A stretch of DNA of 64,000 nt from CALGYY01 sp964585485 (GTDB lineage: Bacteria > Bacteroidota > Bacteroidia > Bacteroidales > CAIWKO01). Location: positions 30,251-94,250 of the forward strand of contig CAZPDS010000001.1 in assembly GCA_964585485.1 (NCBI GenBank), given 5' to 3'. The notes beneath the pieces were generated by a model. That model had not been told where the DNA came from. It made no database searches and saw only the letters and a program-made list of their open reading frames with translations. Positions 36,061-44,920 of this stretch are shown piece after piece. Positions within the stretch are counted from its first letter, which is position 1; every line of letters begins with the position of its first letter. A program made the position numbers and the translations under genes.

Positions 36061-36569
36061 TTTCTCCCCCCTAGGCGCTTTTGTGTTTTTTTATGGTTTT
36101 ATTTTTAAATATAATCATCAACATCATCATGCTGTTGAAAGCGTGCAAAACAATTCCGGCGCTTGCTTTGAAATGCCAGTTTTCACATGTTATGAACAAG
36201 CTATTAACAAAAAAGCCGTTGTTTTATTTTGTAAATGAATCAGTAAACAAAATTACATTAAATCGCACAATTTTATACCGTGGATAACTTGACTCACTTT
36301 TGAACCCTTGTAAATGTTGAAAACGGGCTGAAAGAAGGTGAAAAATTCAGCCTTTTCAACCACCTTGATCACACAAGCACGAAAAGGACCCTTTTCTGAG
36401 AACTTATGAGAGGCTGCGAAGGCTTATTAACAATGCCGCTGTTTATAACTAAGCGTATTGATATTATGCAGTTTATCTCGTTCGTGCGAGAAACAGAATG
36501 TTTTAAAGTGTTTAATTCTAAATTCATTGCTAACTTTGAACATTCATTCTATTTTATAATTTATTAACA
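36061..36569. other. 509-bp AT-rich non-coding region with DnaA-box-like 9-mers
   Basis: This is the longest gene-free stretch here, between divergent nadA and rpiB. Against TTATNCACA it holds TTATGAACA (36190-36198), TTATTAACA (36424-36432 and 36561-36569) and, on the minus strand, TTATCCACG (36287-36279), each one mismatch off. The weaker CTATTAACA is at 36201. No open frame, tRNA or terminator is evident. It may be only a long regulatory region, or an origin-like element. Confidence 0.35.
36531..36538 (+). promoter_or_regulatory. Candidate -7 promoter element for the rpiB operon
   Basis: TAACTTTG, exact TAnnTTTG match, 31 bases before the rpiB ATG; TTTA at 36511-36514 is a poor -33 candidate. 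Confidence 0.5.
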
Positions 36570-37019
36570 ATGCTTGAAGATTTATTAGAAATTGCTATAG
36601 GATGCGATCATGCTGGTTTCGCGTTAAAGACCAGGTTGATGAAGAAATTGCAGGAAATGGGATATTCGTTCCGGGATTATGGGACAAAATCGGAAGAGAG
36701 TGTTGATTATCCCGACATTATTCACCCGCTGGCGGGCGATATCAACGAGGGTAAAATACTTCGTGGGATTATTATTTGTGGAAGCGGAAACGGGGTTGCA
36801 ATAACAGCCAATAAATACCGCAATGTGCGGGCGGCCTTGTGCTGGACCCCGGATATTGCACGCTTTGCACGCCTGCACAACAATGCGAATATTTGTTCGC
36901 TGCCGGCCCGTTTTATTAATGAAAGCACGGCTGTTGAGATTGCACGCGTGTTTTTATCCACGGCTTTTGAAAACGGACGACACGGTCGCCGGGTGGAAAA
37001 AATCCCCCCCAAACAATAG
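36570..37019 (+). CDS. rpiB: Ribose-5-phosphate isomerase B
   Basis: 149 residues. The RpiB/LacAB fold is clear: IAIGCDHAGFALK at the N-terminus, DYGTKSEESVDYPD, and the catalytic Cys70 in IIICGSGNGVAITANKY. It interconverts ribose 5-phosphate and ribulose 5-phosphate. It is the first gene of a plus-strand run with the lutB-like gene four bases downstream. Confidence 0.95.
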   Translation: MLEDLLEIAIGCDHAGFALKTRLMKKLQEMGYSFRDYGTKSEESVDYPDIIHPLAGDINEGKILRGIIICGSGNGVAITANKYRNVRAALCWTPDIARFARLHNNANICSLPARFINESTAVEIARVFLSTAFENGRHGRRVEKIPPKQ

Positions 37020-37023
37020 TGGC

Positions 37024-38409
37024 ATGAACCTTCAGAAAAAAGCTTTTGAATTGGCCGTTGCGGCAAAAGTGTTTGATCCCCAACACCGGGCAACCATTCG
37101 CTTCAACATTGGGCGTTACGATGCGGCCGTGCAGCGCGGAAAAACCCAGTTTCGTAATCTGGAGCTGGCCCGGATGCGGGCGTCCAATCTCAAGTATAAG
37201 GTCCTTAATGATGTTGAAAACTACCTGAAGGATTTTGAGATGAACTTTACCGCCCGGGGGGGGAAAATTATCTGGGCGCAGGATGCACGGGAGGCCATGG
37301 ATGAGATCATCCGCTTGTTGCAAAAACACAATGTGCAACGCCTGGTGAAATCCAAGTCGATGATCACCGAAGAATTGGAATTCAACGAAGAAGTCAGCCA
37401 TCATTCGATCGAATCGCTGGAAACGGATCTCGGAGAATACATTGTCCAATTGGCGGGCGAGAAGCCCTATCATATTATTACGCCGGCCATGCACAAATCG
37501 AAGGAGGATATTGCCCGTCTCTTTCATGAAAAGTTCAGCCTGGCCGCCGACAGTAGCCCGGAACAAATTACGGCCTTCGTTCGTAAGTTGCTGCGCGAGA
37601 AATTTGTTCATGCCGACTGCGGCGTTACCGGGGCGAATTTTTTAGTGGCGGACGTAGGCGCCATTGGATTGACCGAAAATGAGGGCAATGGCTTGATGTC
37701 GATGGCCTTTCCAAAATTGCATATTGCCATTGCTGGTTATGATAAGCTGATTCCTTCCATGAAGGACCTGCAGTTATTTTGGCCCCTGTTGGCCACTCAC
37801 GGTACCGGGCAGTTTATTACCGTCTATAATACCCTGGTCTTTGGTCCACGCCAGGAGGGTGAACCCGATGGCCCCGAAGAAATGGTCCTGGTGCTGGTGG
37901 ATAACGGCCGTTCGGAATTGCTGGCCCGTGAAAAACAACGCGTGGCCATGACCTGTATCCGATGCGGCGCTTGTCTTAACGCTTGTCCGGTGTACCGCAA
38001 TATTGGCGGTCACGCCTATGGCACCACCTACAGCGGTCCCATCGGATCCGTGATCACACCCCACCTGCGAGGCATGGCGGCCTTCAATCACCTTAGTTTT
38101 GCCTCCTCCCTGTGCGGGAAATGTACGGAGGTTTGCCCAATGCACATTGATCTCCATAAACTCTTGCTGTACAACCGCCGCGATACCGTGAATGAACACC
38201 ATACCGGACGTATGGATCGCCTGGTTATGTTTGCGTGGAAGACCATTATGCTGAAACGTTGGATGATTGATAAAACCAGCAGCAAAATGAAGAACACGGC
38301 CATCGGACTGGTCTTTAAAAAACCCTGGGGCCCCCGCCGTGAAATTCCGCGCTTCGCCGAAAAATCATTTACCACGCAATGGAAAGAAATGAAAGGTTTG
38401 CTGAAATAG
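37024..38409 (+). CDS. LutB-like lactate utilisation iron-sulfur protein (LUD domain)
   Basis: 461 residues from ATG 37024. N-terminal LUD domain (KSKSMITEELEFNEE, DCGVTGANFLVADVGAIGLT), then two [4Fe-4S] motifs: CIRCGACLNACP (Cys311, 314, 317, 321) and CGKCTEVCP. This is the layout of LutB, the electron-transfer subunit of the LutABC L-lactate dehydrogenase. lutA and lutC are not adjacent in this window, so partners must lie elsewhere. It is co-directional with rpiB after a 4-base gap. Confidence 0.92.
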   Translation: MNLQKKAFELAVAAKVFDPQHRATIRFNIGRYDAAVQRGKTQFRNLELARMRASNLKYKVLNDVENYLKDFEMNFTARGGKIIWAQDAREAMDEIIRLLQKHNVQRLVKSKSMITEELEFNEEVSHHSIESLETDLGEYIVQLAGEKPYHIITPAMHKSKEDIARLFHEKFSLAADSSPEQITAFVRKLLREKFVHADCGVTGANFLVADVGAIGLTENEGNGLMSMAFPKLHIAIAGYDKLIPSMKDLQLFWPLLATHGTGQFITVYNTLVFGPRQEGEPDGPEEMVLVLVDNGRSELLAREKQRVAMTCIRCGACLNACPVYRNIGGHAYGTTYSGPIGSVITPHLRGMAAFNHLSFASSLCGKCTEVCPMHIDLHKLLLYNRRDTVNEHHTGRMDRLVMFAWKTIMLKRWMIDKTSSKMKNTAIGLVFKKPWGPRREIPRFAEKSFTTQWKEMKGLLK

Positions 38410-38468
38410 CACCGCTTCAGTAACAACGCCCGCCCGTCGGGCCTTCCTGCTCGTTTGAAACCAACCGC

Positions 38469-38981
38469 ATGGCGCCCAAACAAAAATTTATACTCGATCT
38501 TGGCCTTAGCGACGATTTTTCGTTGCTGGGGATTGCTTGCCATACGCGCGATTACCGCTTTTGCTGGATGCTGAATCAGCAACTGGGTCTTAAGCTTCGG
38601 AAGATCCGGGATTTTTTTCCGCTGGACCAACACACGGGTCACGACGATGGCTTTGCCTGCTTTTATGCCGAATATTCCGTTTTGGATGAGCAATATTATT
38701 TATTGAGCAACCGTAGCAACGGGAAAAACCTGGTAGATAAATACGGCACGGTCGATTATTTTCTGTTTGTTCGTGATCTGGCTATTTCGGGGGGCTTGCA
38801 GGCGCTGATCGCCGGGCTTAAAAAAATCCCCCAGGTACTGATGGCTTTTCCGATAGAACTGGACGATTTCCGCGATGCAGAGTTTATCCTCGAGGGCATG
38901 GAAATGACGCGCCAAATCCATGAAAAGGAATCACGACTGAATTTTTTAAATTGCACAAATCTTACGTTGAATGAAGACTAA
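38469..38981 (+). CDS. IPExxxVDY family protein
   Basis: 170 residues, no signal peptide or membrane segment. The segment DKYGTVDYFLFVRD matches the VDY part of the family motif, although the IPE part is not preserved. The function is not known. In this phylum the family is usually placed just before pyruvate kinase, as here: its last 11 bases overlap the pyk start in a different frame, implying translational coupling. Confidence 0.82.
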   Translation: MAPKQKFILDLGLSDDFSLLGIACHTRDYRFCWMLNQQLGLKLRKIRDFFPLDQHTGHDDGFACFYAEYSVLDEQYYLLSNRSNGKNLVDKYGTVDYFLFVRDLAISGGLQALIAGLKKIPQVLMAFPIELDDFRDAEFILEGMEMTRQIHEKESRLNFLNCTNLTLNED

Positions 38982-40392
38982 AATCATTGCAACCCTGGGT
39001 CCAGCCTGCAATACTACCCAGGTGCTCGAAAATATGATCCGCGCCGGCGTTGATGTATGCCGGCTGAATTTTTCGCACGGCAGCCATGAGGATCATTTGC
39101 AGAATATTCGCAACATCGAAGAATTGAACGCCCGATTCGCCTGGAATACAGCCATACTCGCCGATCTGCAGGGTCCCAAGATCCGAACCGGCGAAATGAA
39201 GGACGGTGGCGCGGACGTAGCCACGGGCGACGAGATTATTTTTACGACCCGAAAGTGTGTGGGCGACCGTAAGCGCATTTATATTTCCTATCCCGAATTT
39301 CCTCAGGATGTGGCCAAGGGCGAATTAGTACTGGTGGATGACGGGAAAATTCATCTGCGCGTGATGGCTACCGTCAACAAGGAGGAGGTTCGAATGAAAG
39401 TCCTTCACGGTGGCATCATTAAGTCCAATAAAGGGGTTAACCTGCCCGATACCCGGGTTTCCCTGCCGGGCCTGACGGCCAAAGACCGTAAAGACCTGGC
39501 CTTTATCCTGCGCCAAAACGTGCAGTGGGTAGCCCTGTCTTTTGTGCGTTCCGCCGAAGATATACTGGAATTAAAGCATCTTATCGCCAAAGCAAAGAAA
39601 ACGAACCGGCCGCGCATAATAGCGAAAATTGAAAAGCCGGAAGCCATTGCGGATCTCAAGCGTATTATTGAAGAGGCGGATGGAATAATGGTCGCCCGGG
39701 GCGACCTCGGGGTGGAAATCCCGATGCAGGAAGTTCCGCTGCTCCAGAAAAAAATCGTAAAAGAGTGCATACGCGCCGGGAAACCGGTTATTATTGCCAC
39801 GCAAATGCTCGAAAGCATGATTACCTCGGTAACACCTACACGGGCGGAAGTGAGTGACGTGGCCAATTCTGTTATGGATGGCGCCGATGCCTGCATGTTG
39901 AGCGGCGAAACCTCCGTGGGTGCCTTTCCCGTGGGTGCTGTCGAAACCATGAATCGCATCATGACTCAGGTAGAGAATTTTCAGGATATCTATTATAAAC
40001 ATGTTGTTCCTGAAAACCCCGATTGTGAACGGTATGTTACAGATTCAATTATTTATAATGCCTGTAACCTGGCGCAACAAACCAGGGCCCGGGCCATCGT
40101 TGCGATGACCTACACCGGGTATTCGGCCTTCCGCCTGGCCGCGCAGCGCCCCTGTGCGGACGTATACATATTCACAAATAACCGCTCAATCCTGAATATG
40201 CTGAATTTGGTCTGGGGAATACGGGGCTTTTATTATGATAAATTTATTTCAACCGATCACACGATTGATGACATTAAACTTCGGTTGAAAAAAGAAAAGT
40301 TGGTGAAAACGGGCGATTTGGTAGTGAACATCGCCAGTACGCCCATCGGTGAACGTGGAAAAACCAATACCCTTAAACTTTCAAAAGTATAA
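38971..40392 (+). CDS. pyk: Pyruvate kinase
   Basis: 473 residues. TKIIATLGPA start, RLNFSHGSHEDH, the catalytic-site block IIAKIEKPEAI and IMVARGDLGVEIP, and the MLSGETSVGAFP loop. It converts phosphoenolpyruvate and ADP to pyruvate and ATP in lower glycolysis. It overlaps the preceding gene by 11 bases and ends in a strong bidirectional terminator. Confidence 0.98.
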   Translation: MKTKIIATLGPACNTTQVLENMIRAGVDVCRLNFSHGSHEDHLQNIRNIEELNARFAWNTAILADLQGPKIRTGEMKDGGADVATGDEIIFTTRKCVGDRKRIYISYPEFPQDVAKGELVLVDDGKIHLRVMATVNKEEVRMKVLHGGIIKSNKGVNLPDTRVSLPGLTAKDRKDLAFILRQNVQWVALSFVRSAEDILELKHLIAKAKKTNRPRIIAKIEKPEAIADLKRIIEEADGIMVARGDLGVEIPMQEVPLLQKKIVKECIRAGKPVIIATQMLESMITSVTPTRAEVSDVANSVMDGADACMLSGETSVGAFPVGAVETMNRIMTQVENFQDIYYKHVVPENPDCERYVTDSIIYNACNLAQQTRARAIVAMTYTGYSAFRLAAQRPCADVYIFTNNRSILNMLNLVWGIRGFYYDKFISTDHTIDDIKLRLKKEKLVKTGDLVVNIASTPIGERGKTNTLKLSKV

Positions 40393-40403
40393 GCCCGAAT
40401 GTT

Positions 40404-40440
40404 CAAAAAAAAAGCCTTCCCGAAAGAAGGCTTTTTTTTT
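40404..40440. terminator. Bidirectional terminator between pyk and korB
   Basis: A stem made of GCCTTC/GAAGGC extended by A-run/T-run pairing, loop CCGAAA. A-run on one side and T-run on the other serve both converging transcripts. Confidence 0.9.
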
Positions 40441-40450
40441 GTGGCAGGAA

Positions 40451-41488
40451 TTATTTGACCTCCCAGGTATCGCCGCTGTTAAGCAGATCATCCACGGATT
40501 TAATGGGTGAGCTGGCTTTGGCGGTTTTGATTTGTTCTTCCACCAGGTCGTCGTAGGTTGGAAACATTGCGGAACGGATAACGCCGAGTGCAATCGGGAA
40601 ATAGGGCGGCTGCATCTTGGCCAGCATCAGGTGAATGCCGGGGTCTTGTGCATATTGGTCGTGCACGAGCAGGTTGTGTTCGTTCACTCCGTTTTCACCG
40701 ATTTTCACGACTTCCAGTCCGGTCTGTGTTAGACGAATGCCTTTATCTTTGTTTTTGCCAAAGATCATAGGCTCTCCGTTTTTCAGAATCAGCTGATGAT
40801 CTTCCCGGATATCCTTGGACGTTACCTGCTGATGGGTTCCGTCGGCGAAAATCACGCAGTTCTGCAGAATTTCAACCACCGAAGTGCCATCGTGACGGGC
40901 GGCTTCAAACATAATTTCAGTCATCAACTTAGGATTGGTATCCACGCCGCGGGCAAAAAAGGTTCCCTGGGCACCCATAACCAGTTCGCCGGGGTTGAAC
41001 GGATGTTCAATGGTTCCCTGCGGTGAGGTTTTGGTGATGCTGCCCATCGGGGTTGTGGGTGAATACTGACCTTTGGTGAGGCCGTAGATCTGGTTGTTGA
41101 AAAGAATAATGTTGAGGTCGACATTACGGCGGATGATATGGATAAAGTGATTTCCGCCGATGGCCATTGAATCACCATCGCCGGTTGCTACCCATACGCT
41201 CAGGTGCGGATTGGCGATCTTTACACCCGTGGCAATGGCATTAGCGCGGCCGTGAATGCCATGAATCCCGTAAGTATTCATGTAATACGGGAAGCGGGAG
41301 GAACAGCCAATGCCGGAGATGACGCAGAAATTCTCTTTGCGATAGCCGATTTTCGGAAATACATTAGCGATCGAAGAAAGAATTGCATGGTCGCCACAAC
41401 CGGGACACCATTTTACCATCTGGTCGCTTACAAAATCTTCCTTGCTTAAAGGGGTCCTGGAACGTTCTACAGTTAAGTTTTCTTCCAT
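40451..41488 (-). CDS. korB: 2-oxoacid:ferredoxin oxidoreductase beta subunit (KorB)
   Basis: 345 residues. WCPGCGDHAI (Cys28, Cys31), GIGCSSRFPYY, HGRANAIATG and the thiamine diphosphate motif GDGDSMAIGGNH. It forms the TPP- and Fe-S-containing half of 2-oxoglutarate:ferredoxin oxidoreductase, making succinyl-CoA and reduced ferredoxin. The 2-oxoglutarate preference is inferred from family usage in this phylum. It starts 3 bases after korA. Confidence 0.93.
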   Translation of the reverse strand: MEENLTVERSRTPLSKEDFVSDQMVKWCPGCGDHAILSSIANVFPKIGYRKENFCVISGIGCSSRFPYYMNTYGIHGIHGRANAIATGVKIANPHLSVWVATGDGDSMAIGGNHFIHIIRRNVDLNIILFNNQIYGLTKGQYSPTTPMGSITKTSPQGTIEHPFNPGELVMGAQGTFFARGVDTNPKLMTEIMFEAARHDGTSVVEILQNCVIFADGTHQQVTSKDIREDHQLILKNGEPMIFGKNKDKGIRLTQTGLEVVKIGENGVNEHNLLVHDQYAQDPGIHLMLAKMQPPYFPIALGVIRSAMFPTYDDLVEEQIKTAKASSPIKSVDDLLNSGDTWEVK

Positions 41489-41491
41489 GGT

Positions 41492-43336
41492 TTAGTCCTC
41501 CTTGAGATTTTTGGTGATGGCATCGGTTAATTCGCTTACAACAAACGGTAAGCCTTGTACTTTATTAAACTGGTGGTATGTGAACTGTGGGTGTGTCATA
41601 CGAAGGTACTGTACAAACTGTCCGCTATTCAATTCACAAACGAGGATTTTCTTGAAGTTCTTGAAAATCTTATCGGTGTTTTTCGGAAGGGGCATAATAT
41701 GGTTGAAATGGGCCAGGCTCACTTTATATCCTTGTTTCTGCATTTCGAGAACAGCGGAGGTTGTGGTACCCTGCGTGCCACCCCAGCTCACCACGAGGAG
41801 ATCGCCCTTGGCGGCACCCAGTACGGTTTGCTCAGGAATTTCATTCGCCACGTTCATGACTTTCTGATAACGCAGATCCGTCATAATTTGGTGGTTCATT
41901 GGGTCGGTAGAAACATTGCCCACGATGTTTTCTTTTTCCAGGCCACCCAGGCGGTGACGCAAGCCTTCGGTGCCGGGGAGAGCCCAACGGCGCACCAAAC
42001 GCTCATCGCGACGGTAAGGCTTGAAATCGGCTTCGTTGGGTTCTGCTATCGGAGGCGTGATGGACGGGAGCTCGGCGACTTTCGGAATTCTGAAAAGCTC
42101 AGAGCCATTGCCCAGATAGCCATCGGTAAGCAGGATGACGGGGGTCATGTGCTCCATTGCCAGCTTGGCGGCCTCATAGGCGTAGTAAAAGCAATTTGAA
42201 GGCGTTGAGGCAGCAATAACGATGCAAGGACATTCGCCGTTGCGGCCAAATAAGGCCTGCAGCAGGTCCGACTGCTCCGATTTGGTGGGAAGCCCGGTGG
42301 AAGGACCACCGCGCTGAACGTCCACAATCACCAGCGGAAGTTCAGTCATTACAGCCAGCCCGATGGCTTCACTCTTCAGCGATAGGCCAGGTCCGGAGGT
42401 GGTGGTTAGGGCCATAGAACCCGTATAAGCCGCACCAATAGCGGAACAGATACCGGCAATTTCATCTTCGGCTTGCATTACTTTTGCACCCAGCGATTTG
42501 TGCTTGGCCAGTTCCATCAGGATTTCAGTAGCCGGTGTGATAGGATAGGATCCTAGAAACAAGGGGCGTCCGGAACGTTCCGACGCGGCCAAAAATCCCC
42601 AGGCCGTGGCCGTGTTTCCAGTGATGTTGCGGTATCTGCCTTTTTCCAGCTTGGCGTGTTCCGTATGATACGACGAAGCAATGGCTTCGGTATTTTCGGC
42701 CCAGAGGTAGCCAGCTTTTATCACCAGCTTATTGGCTTCAATGAGTTCTGGTTTCTTCTTAAATTTCTTTTCGAAAAACGAGAAGGTGTGTTCCATGCTC
42801 CATCCGAACAGGTAGAAAATAATACCCAGGGGAAACATGTTTCGGCTACGATCGGCTGCCTTGTTGTCCATGCCCATAGCCTTTAACGCTTCACGCGTCA
42901 TGGAGGTGATGGGCGTCCGCATAATATTGTAGCCCGTTAGACTGCCATCTTCCAGGGGATTGCTTTTGTAACCGGCTTTTTCAAGCGATTTTTCATCAAA
43001 AGTATCGGCATCCGTGATAATGGTGGCGCCTTTCTTGGCCCATTTCAGGTTGGACTTTAGGGAGGCCGGATTCATGATCACCAGCACATCACATAAATCG
43101 CCCGATGAATAGACTTTCTTCCCCACATGTACCTGAAAACCGGATACACCGGCTACGGTATTGTGAGGAGCCCTGATTTCCGCCGGGTAATCAGGAAACG
43201 TTGCCAGATCAGCTCCTTCCAGAGCTGCAGTGTCAGAAAAGAGGGTTCCGATCAGCTGCATTCCGTCGCCGGAGTCCCCGACAAACTTTACAACCACGTT
43301 TTCCACTTCAGGCACTGTATTTTTTTCTTTTGCCAT
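41492..43336 (-). CDS. korA: 2-oxoacid:ferredoxin oxidoreductase alpha subunit with fused gamma domain (KorA)
   Basis: 614 residues. The N-terminal 190 residues are the gamma domain (VVKFVGDSGDGMQLIG, PDYPAEIRAP, VLVIMNP); the rest is the alpha pyrimidine-binding domain (SYPITPATEILMELAK, TTSGPGLSLKSEAIGLA, VQRGGPSTGLPTKSEQ). It pairs with KorB. The ferredoxin gene at 48582 encodes a possible electron acceptor. A TAnnTTTG element precedes it. Confidence 0.95.
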   Translation of the reverse strand: MAKEKNTVPEVENVVVKFVGDSGDGMQLIGTLFSDTAALEGADLATFPDYPAEIRAPHNTVAGVSGFQVHVGKKVYSSGDLCDVLVIMNPASLKSNLKWAKKGATIITDADTFDEKSLEKAGYKSNPLEDGSLTGYNIMRTPITSMTREALKAMGMDNKAADRSRNMFPLGIIFYLFGWSMEHTFSFFEKKFKKKPELIEANKLVIKAGYLWAENTEAIASSYHTEHAKLEKGRYRNITGNTATAWGFLAASERSGRPLFLGSYPITPATEILMELAKHKSLGAKVMQAEDEIAGICSAIGAAYTGSMALTTTSGPGLSLKSEAIGLAVMTELPLVIVDVQRGGPSTGLPTKSEQSDLLQALFGRNGECPCIVIAASTPSNCFYYAYEAAKLAMEHMTPVILLTDGYLGNGSELFRIPKVAELPSITPPIAEPNEADFKPYRRDERLVRRWALPGTEGLRHRLGGLEKENIVGNVSTDPMNHQIMTDLRYQKVMNVANEIPEQTVLGAAKGDLLVVSWGGTQGTTTSAVLEMQKQGYKVSLAHFNHIMPLPKNTDKIFKNFKKILVCELNSGQFVQYLRMTHPQFTYHQFNKVQGLPFVVSELTDAITKNLKED

Positions 43337-43363
43337 ACAGGATTAGTTTGGTTAAACTGCCGG

Positions 43364-43371
43364 CAAAATTA
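43364..43371 (-). promoter_or_regulatory. Candidate -7 promoter element for korAB
   Basis: Minus-strand TAATTTTG, exact TAnnTTTG match, 27 bases upstream of korA. Confidence 0.45.
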
Positions 43372-43451
43372 CTCGATTTTATTCATACCCCCGAGGAATT
43401 CTCGGTTTTTTTGTTACAACGCTAACAATAGTTTTTAAAGGAGGCTTGGCG

Positions 43452-43485
43452 CGAAAAAAAAAGGGCCGGTTTGGCCGGCCCTTTC
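43452..43485 (-). terminator. Terminator of the susC-susD operon
   Basis: GC-rich stem GGGCCGG/CCGGCCC with a 5-base loop, followed on the minus strand by nine T. It lies 15 bases after the susD-like stop. Confidence 0.88.
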
Positions 43486-43500
43486 ACTAAGTGCATCATC

Positions 43501-44892
43501 CTAAATATCCCACCAAACACGGGATGTGAGCGTTACGCTTGGTGTATTGGCACTGTTATACTGCTGTTCCGAGGTCGGATAGGGATAATGGCGTGGAATA
43601 CTTCCACCCAGTACGCCCTGAGCCGCCGGCGTGAGAGCAGGATATCCGGTTCTCCGCCAGTCGTTAAAGACCTCCAACTGATAACACAACGCGAAATATT
43701 TCCCCAGCATGATTTTTTCCTTGGTGATGGTCAGCCCGGTTTCACTGGCGTTGACCGCCTCCCAGGCCACATCCGTTACCCCCATCTTGGCCAGCGAGGC
43801 TTTAACAGCATCGTTGTAGGCGGTTGCGGCGCCATTGGGGTCGCTGGTTTCAAATAAACATTCCGCTTCAATAAATTTACATTCAACATAACTGATAAAC
43901 GGAACCGGACTGTTTGGCGACGCATAGTACGGTCCAACCAGCGAGGCCGCTTCCCCTTCACCGGCATGCGAACCCACTAAACCATCGGTGGGATCAACCA
44001 GGAGCGGTAAACGGGGATCGGGCGCGGGCAGCGTGTTCGACATTGCATCCACCAGATAGAAGCCTGCTACAATATCGTAGGGCCGCTGATCATTGAATTG
44101 GAACAAGGGGTTGTTCTCATTGCTGGCATCGCCAAAATAGAATTCAAAATCTTCAGCGTTGGCAGTAAGGGCTCCCGTTAGCGCCGCCAGAGCATTCGTG
44201 TAGGCCGTGGCCCCCTGAACTTTGCTCAGGTGAAGGGCATAACGGGCCTTGAGAGCATAGGCTGCTTTTTTCCAAAGGCTCACATCGCCGCCGTAAATCA
44301 GATCTTCGCCCCCGGGCAAATAGGTGTTGTCCGATTCGGCCAGATCAAAGGCTGCGATGGCTTCATCTAGTAAGGTGTTGATGGTGGCGTACAAGGTCTC
44401 CTGTGAATCGTAGCCCGGGTGAAGGTTCTCGTTGCCCAGAAAGGCTTGCGAGTAAGGTGCACTTCCCCAAAGATCCGTTACACAGCCCAGCATATTCGCC
44501 ATCATTACCTTGGCCATTCCACCATAGTACGGGCATTCTTCTTCAGTCGCCTTTTTCATCATGATGTTGCAGTCCATCATCGGACCGGCATACAGATTCC
44601 ATACCCATACATTGTTTACGTCACTCTGTCCGTAAACATAACGGTCATACGCCAGCGGTTGGTTGGCACCCCCCGCCATTTGCTGCATCCAGATGCTGGA
44701 AGCGTATTTCAGGTCGCCCCCAAGAGCATACCCCATCCCGGCCTGAGCCGCGGGCAACAAGGTATTCAGGGTAACGTCAATAGGTTGGTTCGGATCTACA
44801 TTAATATCCGGATCTATCCACTTTTTGCAGGATCCTGTCAGGATCATCAGGGTTAACAGAATTCCCGCGATACTTATATTAAACTTTTTCAT
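43501..44892 (-). CDS. SusD/RagB-family outer-membrane nutrient-binding lipoprotein
   Basis: 463 residues; lipobox LTGSC with Cys22. SusD-like helical architecture of the SusD-like_2 group: NPNQPIDVTLNTLLPAAQAG near the N-terminus, TPR-like helices in the middle (YSQAFLGNENLHPGYDSQET written in part), and the closing VSLTSRVWW-type end (here VTLTSRVWWDI). It caps the SusC channel and captures the substrate. It follows susC by 28 bases. With no glycosidase or peptidase next door the substrate is unknown. Confidence 0.92.
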   Translation of the reverse strand: MKKFNISIAGILLTLMILTGSCKKWIDPDINVDPNQPIDVTLNTLLPAAQAGMGYALGGDLKYASSIWMQQMAGGANQPLAYDRYVYGQSDVNNVWVWNLYAGPMMDCNIMMKKATEEECPYYGGMAKVMMANMLGCVTDLWGSAPYSQAFLGNENLHPGYDSQETLYATINTLLDEAIAAFDLAESDNTYLPGGEDLIYGGDVSLWKKAAYALKARYALHLSKVQGATAYTNALAALTGALTANAEDFEFYFGDASNENNPLFQFNDQRPYDIVAGFYLVDAMSNTLPAPDPRLPLLVDPTDGLVGSHAGEGEAASLVGPYYASPNSPVPFISYVECKFIEAECLFETSDPNGAATAYNDAVKASLAKMGVTDVAWEAVNASETGLTITKEKIMLGKYFALCYQLEVFNDWRRTGYPALTPAAQGVLGGSIPRHYPYPTSEQQYNSANTPSVTLTSRVWWDI

Positions 44893-44920
44893 TGGTTTTG
44901 GTTTTTAATTATCAATACGT

